This document shows, piece after piece, positions 51,957 to 59,130 of a stretch of 59,130 nucleotides of DNA. The notes under the pieces are model-generated. The model was given only the letters and a program-made list of their open reading frames with translations. It did no database searches and was not told the DNA's origin. Position numbers and translations under genes: made by a program. The stretch's first letter is position 1. Every line of letters starts with the position of its first letter. Where the stretch lies: contig JAAXIF010000093.1 of assembly GCA_012270485.1 (NCBI GenBank), forward strand, positions 1 to 59,130. Reading direction: 5' to 3'. The stretch comes from Sphingobacteriales bacterium (GTDB lineage: Bacteria > Bacteroidota > Bacteroidia > Chitinophagales > Chitinophagaceae).

Positions 51957-52385
51957 ATGACACTTGTAAAACACAACAACGCAGCTTTCAACAATCTCTT
52001 CGACGAACTCTTCAACAGTTTCCCTGCAACATGGGGTAGAGATGCACACCAAGCTTATGCATCCATTCCGGTTAACATTCATGAAACCCATGAAGGCTAT
52101 CACCTGGAATTGAACGCACCGGGTAGAAACAAAGAAGACTTTAAAGTGAATGTGGAAAATGGCTTATTGACCATCAGTTATGAAAAGAAAGAAAGCCAAG
52201 AGCAAAAAGATTACAAAACAATCAGAAGAGAATTCAGCTTCCGTTCTTTTAAACGCAGCTTCAGCATTGATGATAAGATCAATGCCGATGGTATCCAAGC
52301 CCGTTATGAAAACGGTGTGTTGAAACTATACTTGCCAAAAAAGGAAGAAGTTAAAGTATCTCCTAAAGAAATCTCGATTTTATAA
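51957..52385 (+). CDS. Hsp20/alpha-crystallin small heat-shock protein
   Basis: 142 residues. A short N-terminal arm (NAAFNNLFDELFNSFPATWG) is followed by the alpha-crystallin domain (about 33-125; VNIHETHEGYHLELNAPGRN). The conserved ENGVLKLYLPKKEE and the C-terminal I-x-I-type SPKEISIL tail, used for oligomer assembly, are present. ATP-independent holdase. About 220 bases of divergent regulatory space separate it from bacilliredoxin; no CIRCE-like element was seen. Confidence 0.95.
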   Translation: MTLVKHNNAAFNNLFDELFNSFPATWGRDAHQAYASIPVNIHETHEGYHLELNAPGRNKEDFKVNVENGLLTISYEKKESQEQKDYKTIRREFSFRSFKRSFSIDDKINADGIQARYENGVLKLYLPKKEEVKVSPKEISIL

Positions 52386-52436
52386 GATTTTCATAGTCGT
52401 GTCTACCCAGACACACATGCAGTTGGTTTTGGTTAC

Positions 52437-52465
52437 GCCCCGGATGTCTATCCGGGGCTTTTTTT
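52437..52465 (+). terminator. intrinsic terminator of hsp20
   Basis: GCCCCGGAT (52437-52445), GTCT loop, ATCCGGGGC (52450-52458), then seven T. Confidence 0.92.
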
Positions 52466-52500
52466 GTGCTACAGTAATATTTTAGCTTGTTCTGCGACAC

Positions 52501-53388
52501 ATGTTAAAAAGCAAAGACATGTTATTCAGATTTTTCATTTTACTGATATCTGCTTTCACTTTCAGTGGAACATCCATTGGTCAGGAGTTACCCAAAAATT
52601 CATTGTTATGGATGATCAGTGGTAAAGACCTCTCCCGCCCTTCTTATGTATTTGGCACTTTTCACATGATGTGTAAGTCTGATTTTGCCATCACCGATCC
52701 ATTAAAAGAGAAACTGAACGCCACCGAACAGTTCTACGGAGAATTGGATATGGATGATCCGGGATTACAAATGTCGATGATGAATAAAATGCGTTTGAAA
52801 GATAAAACGCTGAAAGATCTGATGAGTGAAGCAGATTATACTACCCTGAGTGAAAATTTTCAGCGTGTTACAGGCATGCAGTTGCAACTGTTCAATCAGT
52901 TTATGCCATTTATGTCATTGAGCTTATTAACATTGAACAGTATTGAATGTTCCGATAAGATTCAGCCTGAAGGTGAGTTTGTAAAGCTTGCCCAACAGCA
53001 AAAATTACCCATTCTCGGACTGGAGACCATCGATGATCAGATTGAAGCGATCAATAGTCAGCCGCTGGATTCACAGTTACATTCCTTGAAAAAAATGGTA
53101 CTGGCTTATGACAGCGTGAAACAATCGATGAACAAAATGATCGCTGTGTACAAAGAAAACAATGTTGACAAACTATATGATTTTATCAGAGCGAATAGCA
53201 ATGGAGATGACCGTTTTGAAACCGAAATGTTAGCAAAGAGAAATAAGAGATGGATCCCCATTATAGAAAAAGCGATGCATGAAAAGCCTAGCTTTTTTGC
53301 CGTAGGTGCGGGTCATTTAGGCGGCAATGAAGGGGTATTGGAACTACTGCGAAAACAAGGATATACACTCACTCCTGTATTGTACTAA
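52501..53388 (+). CDS. TraB/GumN family protein, secreted
   Basis: 295 residues; a second ATG at 52519 would give a cleaner signal peptide (MLFRFFILLISAFTFSG). TraB/GumN motifs: SYVFGTFHMM near the start, LPILGLETIDDQIEAINSQP in the middle, FFAVGAGHLGGNEGVLELLR near the end. The fold is related to Tiki-type metalloproteases (GxxH and GHLGG), so a periplasmic protease role is possible. Its stop codon TAA is also the first half of the promoter box of the sigma factor gene. Confidence 0.9.
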   Translation: MLKSKDMLFRFFILLISAFTFSGTSIGQELPKNSLLWMISGKDLSRPSYVFGTFHMMCKSDFAITDPLKEKLNATEQFYGELDMDDPGLQMSMMNKMRLKDKTLKDLMSEADYTTLSENFQRVTGMQLQLFNQFMPFMSLSLLTLNSIECSDKIQPEGEFVKLAQQQKLPILGLETIDDQIEAINSQPLDSQLHSLKKMVLAYDSVKQSMNKMIAVYKENNVDKLYDFIRANSNGDDRFETEMLAKRNKRWIPIIEKAMHEKPSFFAVGAGHLGGNEGVLELLRKQGYTLTPVLY

Positions 53389-53393
53389 TTTAG
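53386..53393 (+). promoter_or_regulatory. -7-like element TAATTTAG before the sigma factor gene
   Basis: Seven of eight positions fit TAnnTTTG. Four bases separate it from the ATG, and its TAA is the upstream gene's stop. Confidence 0.45.
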
Positions 53394-53397
53394 CCGC

Positions 53398-53898
53398 ATG
53401 TCTAACGAGAAGGAATTCATTGCACTGCTGAATGAACACCAACGCATTATACATAAAGTGTGTAATCTTTATATGGATGCACATGCCGATCGTGAAGATT
53501 TGTTTCAGGAAATCACATTGCAGGCATGGAAGGCATATGGTAATTTCAGAGGTGATGCGAAATTCTCTACTTGGCTATATCGGGTAGCACTGAATACGGC
53601 CATTACTTTTTTTCGAAAAGAAAAAAGACAACCGGATATTTTTTCTACTGAAACAATACCCGACTTCAACGCAACTGATGCTTATGACCCTATTGAAGAA
53701 CAAGTAAAAGCCATGTATGCTGCGATCGGTGAATTATCAAAGATTGATAAGGCCATCGTCATGCTATACCTGGAAGACTATAGTTACAATGATATTGGTG
53801 AGATGATGGGTATTACTGCGAATAATGTGGCAGTAAAGATGAACCGCATCAAAACAAAATTGAAAGAATCCACACAAAAATATATGACCCCCGCATAA
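53398..53898 (+). CDS. ECF-type RNA polymerase sigma factor
   Basis: 166 residues. Region 2 (about 10-80; VCNLYMDAHADREDLFQEIT, FRGDAKFSTWLYRVALNTA) and region 4 (about 105-160; LSKIDKAIVMLYLEDYSYND, IGEMMGITANNVAVKMNRIK). A four-helix membrane protein starts 11 bases later and probably serves as its anti-sigma or sensor, as is common for ECF factors. Confidence 0.93.
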   Translation: MSNEKEFIALLNEHQRIIHKVCNLYMDAHADREDLFQEITLQAWKAYGNFRGDAKFSTWLYRVALNTAITFFRKEKRQPDIFSTETIPDFNATDAYDPIEEQVKAMYAAIGELSKIDKAIVMLYLEDYSYNDIGEMMGITANNVAVKMNRIKTKLKESTQKYMTPA

Positions 53899-53908
53899 AT
53901 GAAGTGTT

Positions 53909-54541
53909 ATGGAATTGGATGAACTAAAATATCAACTCAATCAAAGACTGGCAACGGATCATGCCAGTAGAAGTAATGCCGATATCTCTGCATTGCTTAA
54001 AAAGAAAACGCATTCTGTCATCAGCAAAATAAAACGCAGTCTGATCATCGAAATGGTCTTATGCGTACTATTTTTTGTAGCCATGCTTTACGTTTGTTTC
54101 ATCACCAACTATTGGTCTATCCGCGTATATTTTGGCGTATTTACTGTATTAACAGTCCTCATGACTCTGGTATTGTACTATTTATACCGTAGAACAGATA
54201 CATTGAGTGATTCAGATCGCCCCATTAAAGCAAACCTTCAAACCTTGGTGGGTTTATTGGAAGAATTTGTAAAAAGATATTTTCAATTCACCATGGCACT
54301 ACTGCCGGTTTGTTTTATGTTCTCCATGATCTTATCTTATGCAGATCCTGTTGAAATACCTGAAATTGAAAAATTTTCTGTGAAAGTGTTCACCGCTCGT
54401 TGGCAGGTAATGGTGTTTCTGGGTGTTTATATGATTGCCTTGGCCATTTCGGTGTATTATTTCACCAAGTGGTACCTGAAAAAACTATACGGCAATTATT
54501 TAACCGAATTGAAACAATACATCGCAGAACTAGATCAATAA
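53909..54541 (+). CDS. membrane protein, likely partner of the ECF sigma factor
   Basis: 210 residues. A charged cytoplasmic N-terminus (about 1-45; MELDELKYQLNQRLATDHAS) is followed by two membrane helices (about 46-90), a cytoplasmic loop and two further helices (about 127-150 and 168-190). There is no zinc anti-sigma HxxxCxxC motif. Position and a soluble N-terminal region able to hold a sigma factor suggest an anti-sigma role; this is inference. Its stop abuts the convergent thioesterase stop with no gap. Confidence 0.7.
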   Translation: MELDELKYQLNQRLATDHASRSNADISALLKKKTHSVISKIKRSLIIEMVLCVLFFVAMLYVCFITNYWSIRVYFGVFTVLTVLMTLVLYYLYRRTDTLSDSDRPIKANLQTLVGLLEEFVKRYFQFTMALLPVCFMFSMILSYADPVEIPEIEKFSVKVFTARWQVMVFLGVYMIALAISVYYFTKWYLKKLYGNYLTELKQYIAELDQ

Positions 54542-54979
54542 TTATCGGGCTTTTCGTTTGAGCACAGCAACAGTAAGGCGACTGATACATACCAGCTTTT
54601 CTCTTTCATCATAGATCTTGATCTCCCATACCTGCGAACTGGCACCAATATGTACGGGCTTAGCAATACCCGTCACTAAACCACCGCGAACACTACGCAA
54701 ATGATTGGCATTGATCTCTTGTCCAACACAAATGAGTTGATTGTGATCCACCACCAATGCCGCACCCACACTGCCTAAAGTTTCCGCTAACGCTACCGAT
54801 GCGCCCCCATGCAACAATCCATAAGGCTGTTGGGTACGATGATCTACGGGCATGGTAGCTTTCAAATAATCTGCTCCCAGTTCAGTAAACAGCATTCCCA
54901 GATGTTCACCCATGGTATTTTTTCCCAGTGGTTGAATATCTTCCACGGTTAGGTCTTTTTTAAACCAGATCACTGACAT
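54542..54979 (-). CDS. hotdog-fold acyl-CoA thioesterase (PaaI/YdiI type)
   Basis: 145 residues. GLLHGGASVALAETLGSVGA carries the catalytic Glu on the hotdog helix; INANHLRSVRGGLVTGIAKP follows. Close to MenI/YdiI (DHNA-CoA thioesterase) and PaaI; which acyl-CoA it cleaves cannot be told. It lies eight bases after coaD on the same strand, so the two are probably cotranscribed. Confidence 0.88.
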   Translation of the reverse strand: MSVIWFKKDLTVEDIQPLGKNTMGEHLGMLFTELGADYLKATMPVDHRTQQPYGLLHGGASVALAETLGSVGAALVVDHNQLICVGQEINANHLRSVRGGLVTGIAKPVHIGASSQVWEIKIYDEREKLVCISRLTVAVLKRKAR

Positions 54980-54987
54980 ACGATCGC

Positions 54988-55455
54988 TTATTTTCGAATA
55001 GACTGAATAACTGCCTCCGGAAGAAAGGGCGAAGCATCCCCACCATTTTTAAGGATATCACGAACAATGGTAGAAGCCACAGAAGTGTACTTGGGCTCAC
55101 CGGTTAAAAAAATCGTTTCAATATTTTTATCCAATGTCCGATTCGCATCTGCTATGGTTTTCTCGTATTCAAAATCACTCACGTAACGAATACCCCTTAA
55201 AATAAATCTTGCTCCGATTTTTTTACAATAATTGATCGTCAATCCATCGTACACCACACTCTTCACCCTGGGCTCATCGCGATAAATCTCTTTGAACCAT
55301 TCCATACGTTGCTCCGGACTAAACATCGGAGACTTTGCAGAATTGATACCGATACCCACATAAATCTCATCAAACAAAGGCAATGCCCTGTTGATGATAT
55401 CAATATGTCCCAATGTAACAGGATCAAAGGTTCCGGGAAACAAGCATATGCGCAT
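54988..55455 (-). CDS. coaD: pantetheine-phosphate adenylyltransferase
   Basis: Penultimate step of coenzyme A synthesis. 155 residues. MRICLFPGTFDPVTLGHIDI holds the T/HxGH nucleotidyltransferase motif; FILRGIRYVSDFEYEKTIAD and TSVASTIVRDILKNGGDASP are diagnostic. Cotranscribed with a CoA-thioesterase-like gene, which makes sense as a CoA-related pair. Confidence 0.96.
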   Translation of the reverse strand: MRICLFPGTFDPVTLGHIDIINRALPLFDEIYVGIGINSAKSPMFSPEQRMEWFKEIYRDEPRVKSVVYDGLTINYCKKIGARFILRGIRYVSDFEYEKTIADANRTLDKNIETIFLTGEPKYTSVASTIVRDILKNGGDASPFLPEAVIQSIRK

Positions 55456-55479
55456 GGTAAATATTTCTAACTACGAAGA

Positions 55480-55585
55480 AAAGGAAGAAAACAGAGAAAT
55501 AAGAAATAAGAAATGAGAAATTACAAAGTTTATTCCATCTCATTCATTTTATCATTCCTTATTTCTTATTTCTAATTCCTTATTG
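55480..55585. repeat. GAAATAAGAAATAAG-family inverted repeat
   Basis: 55496-55510 and 55558-55572 are exact 15-bp complements; more AAGAAATGAGAAATT and TTCTAATTCCTTATT words surround them. The vocabulary matches 27684-27866. Lies between coaD and pyrB, both on the minus strand. Confidence 0.85.
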
Positions 55586-55595
55586 AATCTTTTCC

Positions 55596-56522
55596 CTAGC
55601 CTTGCTCATTCGCCAACAAATACAACACCGCCATCCTTACCGCCACCCCATTTTCTACCTGATTTAAAATAATGGAGAATGGTCCATCAGCAACATCACT
55701 GTCCAATTCCACGCCTCTGTTGATGGGTCCGGGGTGCATGATGACGATTTCTTTACCCAGACTTTCCAATAATTTCCTGTTGATGCCGTATACCAAATTG
55801 TATTCACGGAGAGAAGAGAATAAAGGTTGGTTTTGTCTTTCGAGCTGAATACGCAGCACATTGGCCACATCACACCATTGTAAAGCTTTCTTGAGATTGT
55901 ATTCCACTCGCACATCCAATGCCTGTTCAATGTATTTGGGAATCAGTGTAGGCGGACCTGCAATCGTTATCTCTGCACCCATTTTTTTAAGCAGGTACAT
56001 ATTACTGAGTGCAACACGACTATGCATGATATCTCCAATGATCGCCACTTTCAGTCCCTCCAGTTTTCCCAGTTTTTCTTTCATAGAGAAAGCATCCAAT
56101 AAAGCCTGGGTAGGATGTTCATTGATACCATCTCCTGCATTCACAATAGCAGCCGGAATATGTTTTGCGAGAAAGTGAGGAGCCCCTGATGCACTATGAC
56201 GCATCACCACCATATCCACTTTCATGCTGAGGATATTGTTCACCGTGTCTAACAGTGTTTCCCCCTTTGCAGCCGATGATGTGGTTGCTGCAAAATTCAA
56301 TACATCTGCAGAAAGTCGTTTTTCAGCCAGTTCAAACGACATGCGCGTACGCGTAGAATTCTCATAAAAAAGATTCACAATCGTCACATCCCGCAACGAA
56401 GGCACTTTTTTAACCGGACGCTGTAATACCTCTTTGAATTGTTCAGCTGTAGAAAGAATTAATTGAATATCATCTCTTGTGAGATCTTTAATACCAAGGA
56501 GATGTTTGGTAGAGAGTTTCAT
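55596..56522 (-). CDS. pyrB: aspartate carbamoyltransferase, catalytic subunit
   Basis: 308 residues. Carbamoyl-phosphate loop FYENSTRTRMSFELAEKRL; MVMRHSASGAPHFLAKH; GDGINEHPTQALLDAFSMKE; IMHPGPINRGVELDSDVADG. All active-site loops are present. Makes carbamoyl-aspartate in pyrimidine synthesis. In many bacteria pyrR and pyrB are adjacent; here the gap to pyrR (790 bases) holds repeats and a four-helix-bundle gene on the other strand. Confidence 0.97.
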   Translation of the reverse strand: MKLSTKHLLGIKDLTRDDIQLILSTAEQFKEVLQRPVKKVPSLRDVTIVNLFYENSTRTRMSFELAEKRLSADVLNFAATTSSAAKGETLLDTVNNILSMKVDMVVMRHSASGAPHFLAKHIPAAIVNAGDGINEHPTQALLDAFSMKEKLGKLEGLKVAIIGDIMHSRVALSNMYLLKKMGAEITIAGPPTLIPKYIEQALDVRVEYNLKKALQWCDVANVLRIQLERQNQPLFSSLREYNLVYGINRKLLESLGKEIVIMHPGPINRGVELDSDVADGPFSIILNQVENGVAVRMAVLYLLANEQG

Positions 56523-56540
56523 TAAAAATCAAAGTTATGA

Positions 56541-56760
56541 AAAAAAGGGACAAGAATGAAGGTACAGGGCACAAGAAAGATTCAAGATTTTTAAGGTTCA
56601 AGTTTTTAACTGATGGATTGGGGAAGGGCTGTGAATAAAATCGAGTAAGCCCTAGGAAAAAAAGAGACAAGAATGAAGGGACAAGACACAAGGAAGATTC
56701 AAGATTTTCAAGGTTCAAGTTTGTTAACCGATGGATTGGGGAAGGGCTGTGAATAAAATC
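56541..56760. repeat. tandem direct duplication carrying word repeats
   Basis: Copy 1 (about 56541-56642) and copy 2 (about 56658-56760) align over ~102 bases. The last 31 bases (56612-56642 and 56730-56760; GATGGATTGGGGAAGGGC and following) are identical, while the word part (CAAGAATGAAGGTACAGGGC versus CAAGAATGAAGGGACAAGAC) has diverged. Confidence 0.85.
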
Positions 56761-56808
56761 AGGTGTATTCCAATGTATTTCTTGCGCTTAAGCGGTCATT
56801 CGAGTACT

Positions 56809-56816
56809 TATTTTAG
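56809..56816 (+). promoter_or_regulatory. -7-like element TATTTTAG, leaderless layout
   Basis: Seven of eight positions fit TAnnTTTG; four bases separate it from the ATG at 56821. Confidence 0.55.
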
Positions 56817-56820
56817 CGGG

Positions 56821-57168
56821 ATGTCTGAAGAGCTTGAAGATCGATTTTTACAATTTGCACTGGAAGCCAGAAAGCTTTGCTTTCTGCTACAGAATCATAC
56901 CATTAACCATGAATACTGCAGACAACTGCTGCGATCATCTTCTTCCGTTGGGGCCAACTACATTGAGGCGTCAGATAGTCTTGGAAAAGCAGATGAAACC
57001 ATGAAACTGAAAATAGCCCGAAGAGAAGCCAAAGAATCCTGTTTCTGGCTGCGTCTGGTATATATTCCTGAAACCACTCCAGACATAGAAACTAAAAGGG
57101 CTATTTTATTAGAAGAAGCCCAACAAATCAAAAAAAAACTTTCCGCCATTCTTCTCAAGAGAGGATGA
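56821..57168 (+). CDS. four-helix-bundle protein (S23/Avd-like family)
   Basis: 115 residues from the ATG at 56821, chosen because a promoter-like box ends four bases before it and the earlier frame is repeat sequence. Helices: FLQFALEARKLCFLL, HEYCRQLLRSSSSVGANYIE, KADETMKLKIARREAKESCF, and EEAQQIKKKLSAILL. The SSSVGANYIEAS and KIARREAKESCFWL phrases are the family signature. Relatives are encoded in 23S rRNA intervening sequences, and one branch (Avd) is an accessory protein of diversity-generating retroelements. No retroelement is present here. Confidence 0.9.
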   Translation: MSEELEDRFLQFALEARKLCFLLQNHTINHEYCRQLLRSSSSVGANYIEASDSLGKADETMKLKIARREAKESCFWLRLVYIPETTPDIETKRAILLEEAQQIKKKLSAILLKRG

Positions 57169-57218
57169 ACTTGATGACTACCAACTATCTACATAATCTT
57201 TCTTTTATCGTGAAAATT

Positions 57219-57312
57219 GAACCTTGTTTCTTTCTTGTACCCTGCACCTTCGTTCTAATCTCTTCCTGGTGCCTTGTCTCTTCCTTGTGCCTTGTCCCTT
57301 CATTCTTGTATC
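57219..57312. repeat. reverse-complement words downstream of the four-helix-bundle gene
   Basis: TTGAACCTTGTTTCTTTCTT, TACCCTGCACCTTCGTTC and TTCCTTGTGCCTTGTCCC are the reverse complements of the words at 56541-56697. The block ends one base before the pyrR stop codon. Confidence 0.87.
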
Positions 57313-57834
57313 TTATACCAGCACTACCTCATCCACCTCATCCCTCTCCTTCCAGCAAACTTTTACTTTCTGGGAGATGATGGTGTCGATGGTTTTGCCG
57401 GAGAAATCGGGTTGAATGGGGAGTTCGCGGCTGAAGCGACGATCGATTAGGACGCAGAGTGACACTTTGGAAGGTCGGCCAAAGTCGAGTAATGCATCCA
57501 GTGCTGCACGGATAGTTCTACCGGTGTATAACACATCATCCATCAGTATCACATGTTTGTTTTCTAAGCTAAAAGGGATATCGGTACTATTGGCAATATG
57601 TAAGCCCTGACGCACATCATCACGATAAAAAGTGATATCCAATTTACCGTATTGAATGGCTCCGGGCTGCACCAAGCCTCGCAACTCAGTAACAATTCGG
57701 TCACTAAGAAATATCCCCCTCGGTTGTAATCCAATGATCACCGTATCCTGTAAAGAGGCATTATGCTCCAATATCTGATGTGCCAATCGTTTTACAGTTA
57801 GGGTCAGTTGCTGTGCTGATAATATCGTCTTCAA
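57313..57834 (-). CDS. pyrR: PyrR: pyrimidine operon regulator / uracil phosphoribosyltransferase
   Basis: 173 residues. The PRPP motif VILMDDVLYTGRTIRAALDA is diagnostic, with IIGLQPRGIFLSDRI and LDITFYRDDVR. In Firmicutes PyrR binds pyr mRNA leaders; in Bacteroidota the RNA role is less clear and it may act mainly as a phosphoribosyltransferase. No pyr attenuator could be recognised in front of pyrB. Divergent from recF. Confidence 0.95.
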   Translation of the reverse strand: MKTILSAQQLTLTVKRLAHQILEHNASLQDTVIIGLQPRGIFLSDRIVTELRGLVQPGAIQYGKLDITFYRDDVRQGLHIANSTDIPFSLENKHVILMDDVLYTGRTIRAALDALLDFGRPSKVSLCVLIDRRFSRELPIQPDFSGKTIDTIISQKVKVCWKERDEVDEVVLV

Positions 57835-57916
57835 ACCAATTTTTTATTAAAAATAATTGCTTTCACTGATACCTGCGATGAATTATTCCGGCTTGGGTGC
57901 TTTAATTTGCCGTTCT

Positions 57917-58999
57917 ATGTTCCGGTTGAATGATATTACCCTGGTTCAGTTTCGCAATTATGTGCAGCAATCTTTCCATTTTTCAGAGAGGGTAATCGGT
58001 ATTTGCGGACAAAATGGTACCGGAAAAACCAATCTCTTAGATGCCATTTATTACCTGAGCTTTTCCAAAAGCTATTTTTCTCGTCCGGATGCACAAAATG
58101 TACATCATGGTTCTGCCGGACTCCGTATTCAGGGACAATACGCTGTTGAAGAAAAAAACATGACAGTGACTGCCATCGTTCGGGAAACCGGGAAAAAAGA
58201 ATTACAACTGGATGGAGAGCCTTATAAAAAATTCTCTGATCATATTGGCACTATCCCGGTAGTCATGATCGCTCCTGATGATATTGAGTTGATCAGTGGG
58301 CCGGGAGAAGAAAGAAGAAAATTTCTGGATACACTGATCTCTCAGTTAGATCATGCTTATTTACAACAGTTGATTAATTATCAAAAAATATTACAGCAAA
58401 GAAATAGCTTATTAAAGCAAGCAGGTGAATCAGGTCATATGGATGAAACATTACTGTCTATCTTGAATGATCAACTAATTGACAGTGGTAGTTTTCTTTA
58501 TGAAAAACGAAAAGTCTTTCTGGCGAGTTTATTACCACTGGCTTTTACTATTTATGAACGTATTGCGGGGAAATCAGACGAGCTCTACTTGTCATACTTC
58601 AGTCCTTTGGCATCGAGTCAATTCAAAGACCTGCTACAAAACAATCGCGCCAAAGACTTCGCTTTACAACGAACAAGTTCAGGCATTCACCGCGATGACA
58701 TTATACTATCCATGGGTGATCAATTATTCAAATCAGAAGCTTCACAAGGACAAAGAAAAAGTTTACTGTTTGCGCTTAAACTGGCCGAGTGGCAGATACT
58801 CAAAGAAAAAAAAGGCTTCACCCCCATCCTATTGCTTGATGATGTTTTTGAAAAATTAGATGATGCAAGAATGTCGCAATTATTACAATGGGTATGCACA
58901 GAAAGTGATGGACAGGTATTTATTACAGACACCCATTCCGAAAGGCTCAAACAACAACTAACTAGTACAAAAGCGGCATTTCATATGATTACATTGTAA
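57917..58999 (+). CDS. recF: DNA replication and repair protein RecF
   Basis: 360 residues from the ATG at 57917 (MFRLNDITLVQFRNYVQQSF), the usual RecF opening; the frame runs 20 codons further upstream without support. Walker A GQNGTGKTN is at about 31-39, the ABC signature region is SQGQRKSLLFALKLAEW, and Walker B is PILLLDDVFEKLDD. It helps load RecA at gaps with RecO/RecR. TAATTTG lies eight bases before the start. Confidence 0.95.
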   Translation: MFRLNDITLVQFRNYVQQSFHFSERVIGICGQNGTGKTNLLDAIYYLSFSKSYFSRPDAQNVHHGSAGLRIQGQYAVEEKNMTVTAIVRETGKKELQLDGEPYKKFSDHIGTIPVVMIAPDDIELISGPGEERRKFLDTLISQLDHAYLQQLINYQKILQQRNSLLKQAGESGHMDETLLSILNDQLIDSGSFLYEKRKVFLASLLPLAFTIYERIAGKSDELYLSYFSPLASSQFKDLLQNNRAKDFALQRTSSGIHRDDIILSMGDQLFKSEASQGQRKSLLFALKLAEWQILKEKKGFTPILLLDDVFEKLDDARMSQLLQWVCTESDGQVFITDTHSERLKQQLTSTKAAFHMITL

Positions 59000-59001
59000 T
59001 G

Positions 59002-59034
59002 CAAAAGTCAAAAGTAAAAAGGCAAAAGTGAAGG
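59002..59034. repeat. GCAAAAGTCAAAAGTAAAAAG words after recF
   Basis: AAAAGTCAAAAGTAAAAAGG and CAAAAGTGAAGG start two bases after the recF stop. The remaining sequence to 59130 shows no further feature; a second arm could lie beyond the window. Confidence 0.75.
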
Positions 59035-59130
59035 GGCATCTTCTAAAGGCTATGAACTATTAGCCGTCTGCTTCAAGCCATTGCTGTCCGGTAAAAAATC
59101 AAATTATTTTCTAGTCTCCTGTAATTGCTG

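Larger units (their letters stand above)
56667..57309. mobile_element. candidate mobile unit: four-helix-bundle gene between inverted word repeats
   Basis: 56667-56697 and 57279-57309 are 31-bp inverted repeats with one mismatch. They enclose the four-helix-bundle gene, and the whole unit sits antisense between pyrR and pyrB. No transposase is encoded and no target duplication was proven, so mobility is inference. Confidence 0.4.

Noticed and set aside
56821..57168. Diversity-generating retroelement, because of the Avd-like fold
   Set aside because: No reverse transcriptase, template repeat or variable repeat is present in the window; only the fold is shared.

Overview
The window is a chromosomal stretch of a Bacteroidota bacterium, most likely family Chitinophagaceae (Sediminibacterium-like; inferred from gene content, not measured). 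The clues are the Bacteroidota promoter element TAnnTTTG in front of many genes, a type IX secretion (T9SS) PorP/SprF protein paired with a large type B-sorted adhesin, two SusC/TonB-type outer-membrane proteins, a bacillithiol deacetylase and a bacilliredoxin, an alanine-racemase-fold arginine decarboxylase, and a potassium-dependent type membrane pyrophosphatase.

Layout. 1-2.4 kb: accessory genes of unknown function, a tandem 11-bp repeat and a gene remnant. 2.5-9.5 kb: a Tat-exported glycosylasparaginase with cutC, serA, a class C beta-lactamase-fold hydrolase, and hppA with its terminator. 9.7-12.7 kb: a lipoprotein and a BlaI/BlaR1-type regulatory pair with two operators. 12.7-18.1 kb: porP and its giant T9SS partner, then wbqC. 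18.1-22.4 kb: a small accessory island with an IS1595-type transposase, unknown membrane proteins, a two-gene unit under a palindromic operator, and tiny ORFs. 22.4-26.8 kb: LEA-type lipoprotein, HMA-like protein, pyrE, Nudix, NTF2-like protein, speA. 27-30.5 kb: the classical thrS-infC-rpmI-rplT cluster with an internal promoter and hairpin. 30.7-40.4 kb: secreted and membrane proteins, a TonB receptor with a DUF3347 lipoprotein, an ABC-F ATPase, a fasciclin lipoprotein, an acyl-CoA dehydrogenase. 40.5-51.7 kb: amidase, HD hydrolase, M24 peptidase, methyltransferase, bshB1, rpmE2, yajQ, a second TonB-type barrel, lgt, bacilliredoxin. 52-59 kb: Hsp20, TraB/GumN, an ECF sigma factor with a membrane partner, thioesterase, coaD, pyrB, a four-helix-bundle gene, pyrR, recF.

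The most unusual feature is between the genes. Almost every 3' end or convergent junction carries a low-complexity 'word' repeat: an 8-12 bp word restated with small changes, usually with its reverse complement a few dozen bases later, so that a long hairpin can form. At least ten vocabularies can be told apart in 59 kb. The words run into coding sequence: stop codons of several genes lie inside repeat words, and one ABC-F linker seems to be translated repeat. In one place (about 56.55-57.31 kb) the words form inverted repeats around a four-helix-bundle gene that sits, on the opposite strand, between pyrR and pyrB. This looks like a mobile or formerly mobile unit.

Several start codons were moved downstream of the longest reading frame because the 5' part of that frame is only repeat or promoter sequence. 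All functional calls rest on motif recognition by eye; no database search was run.
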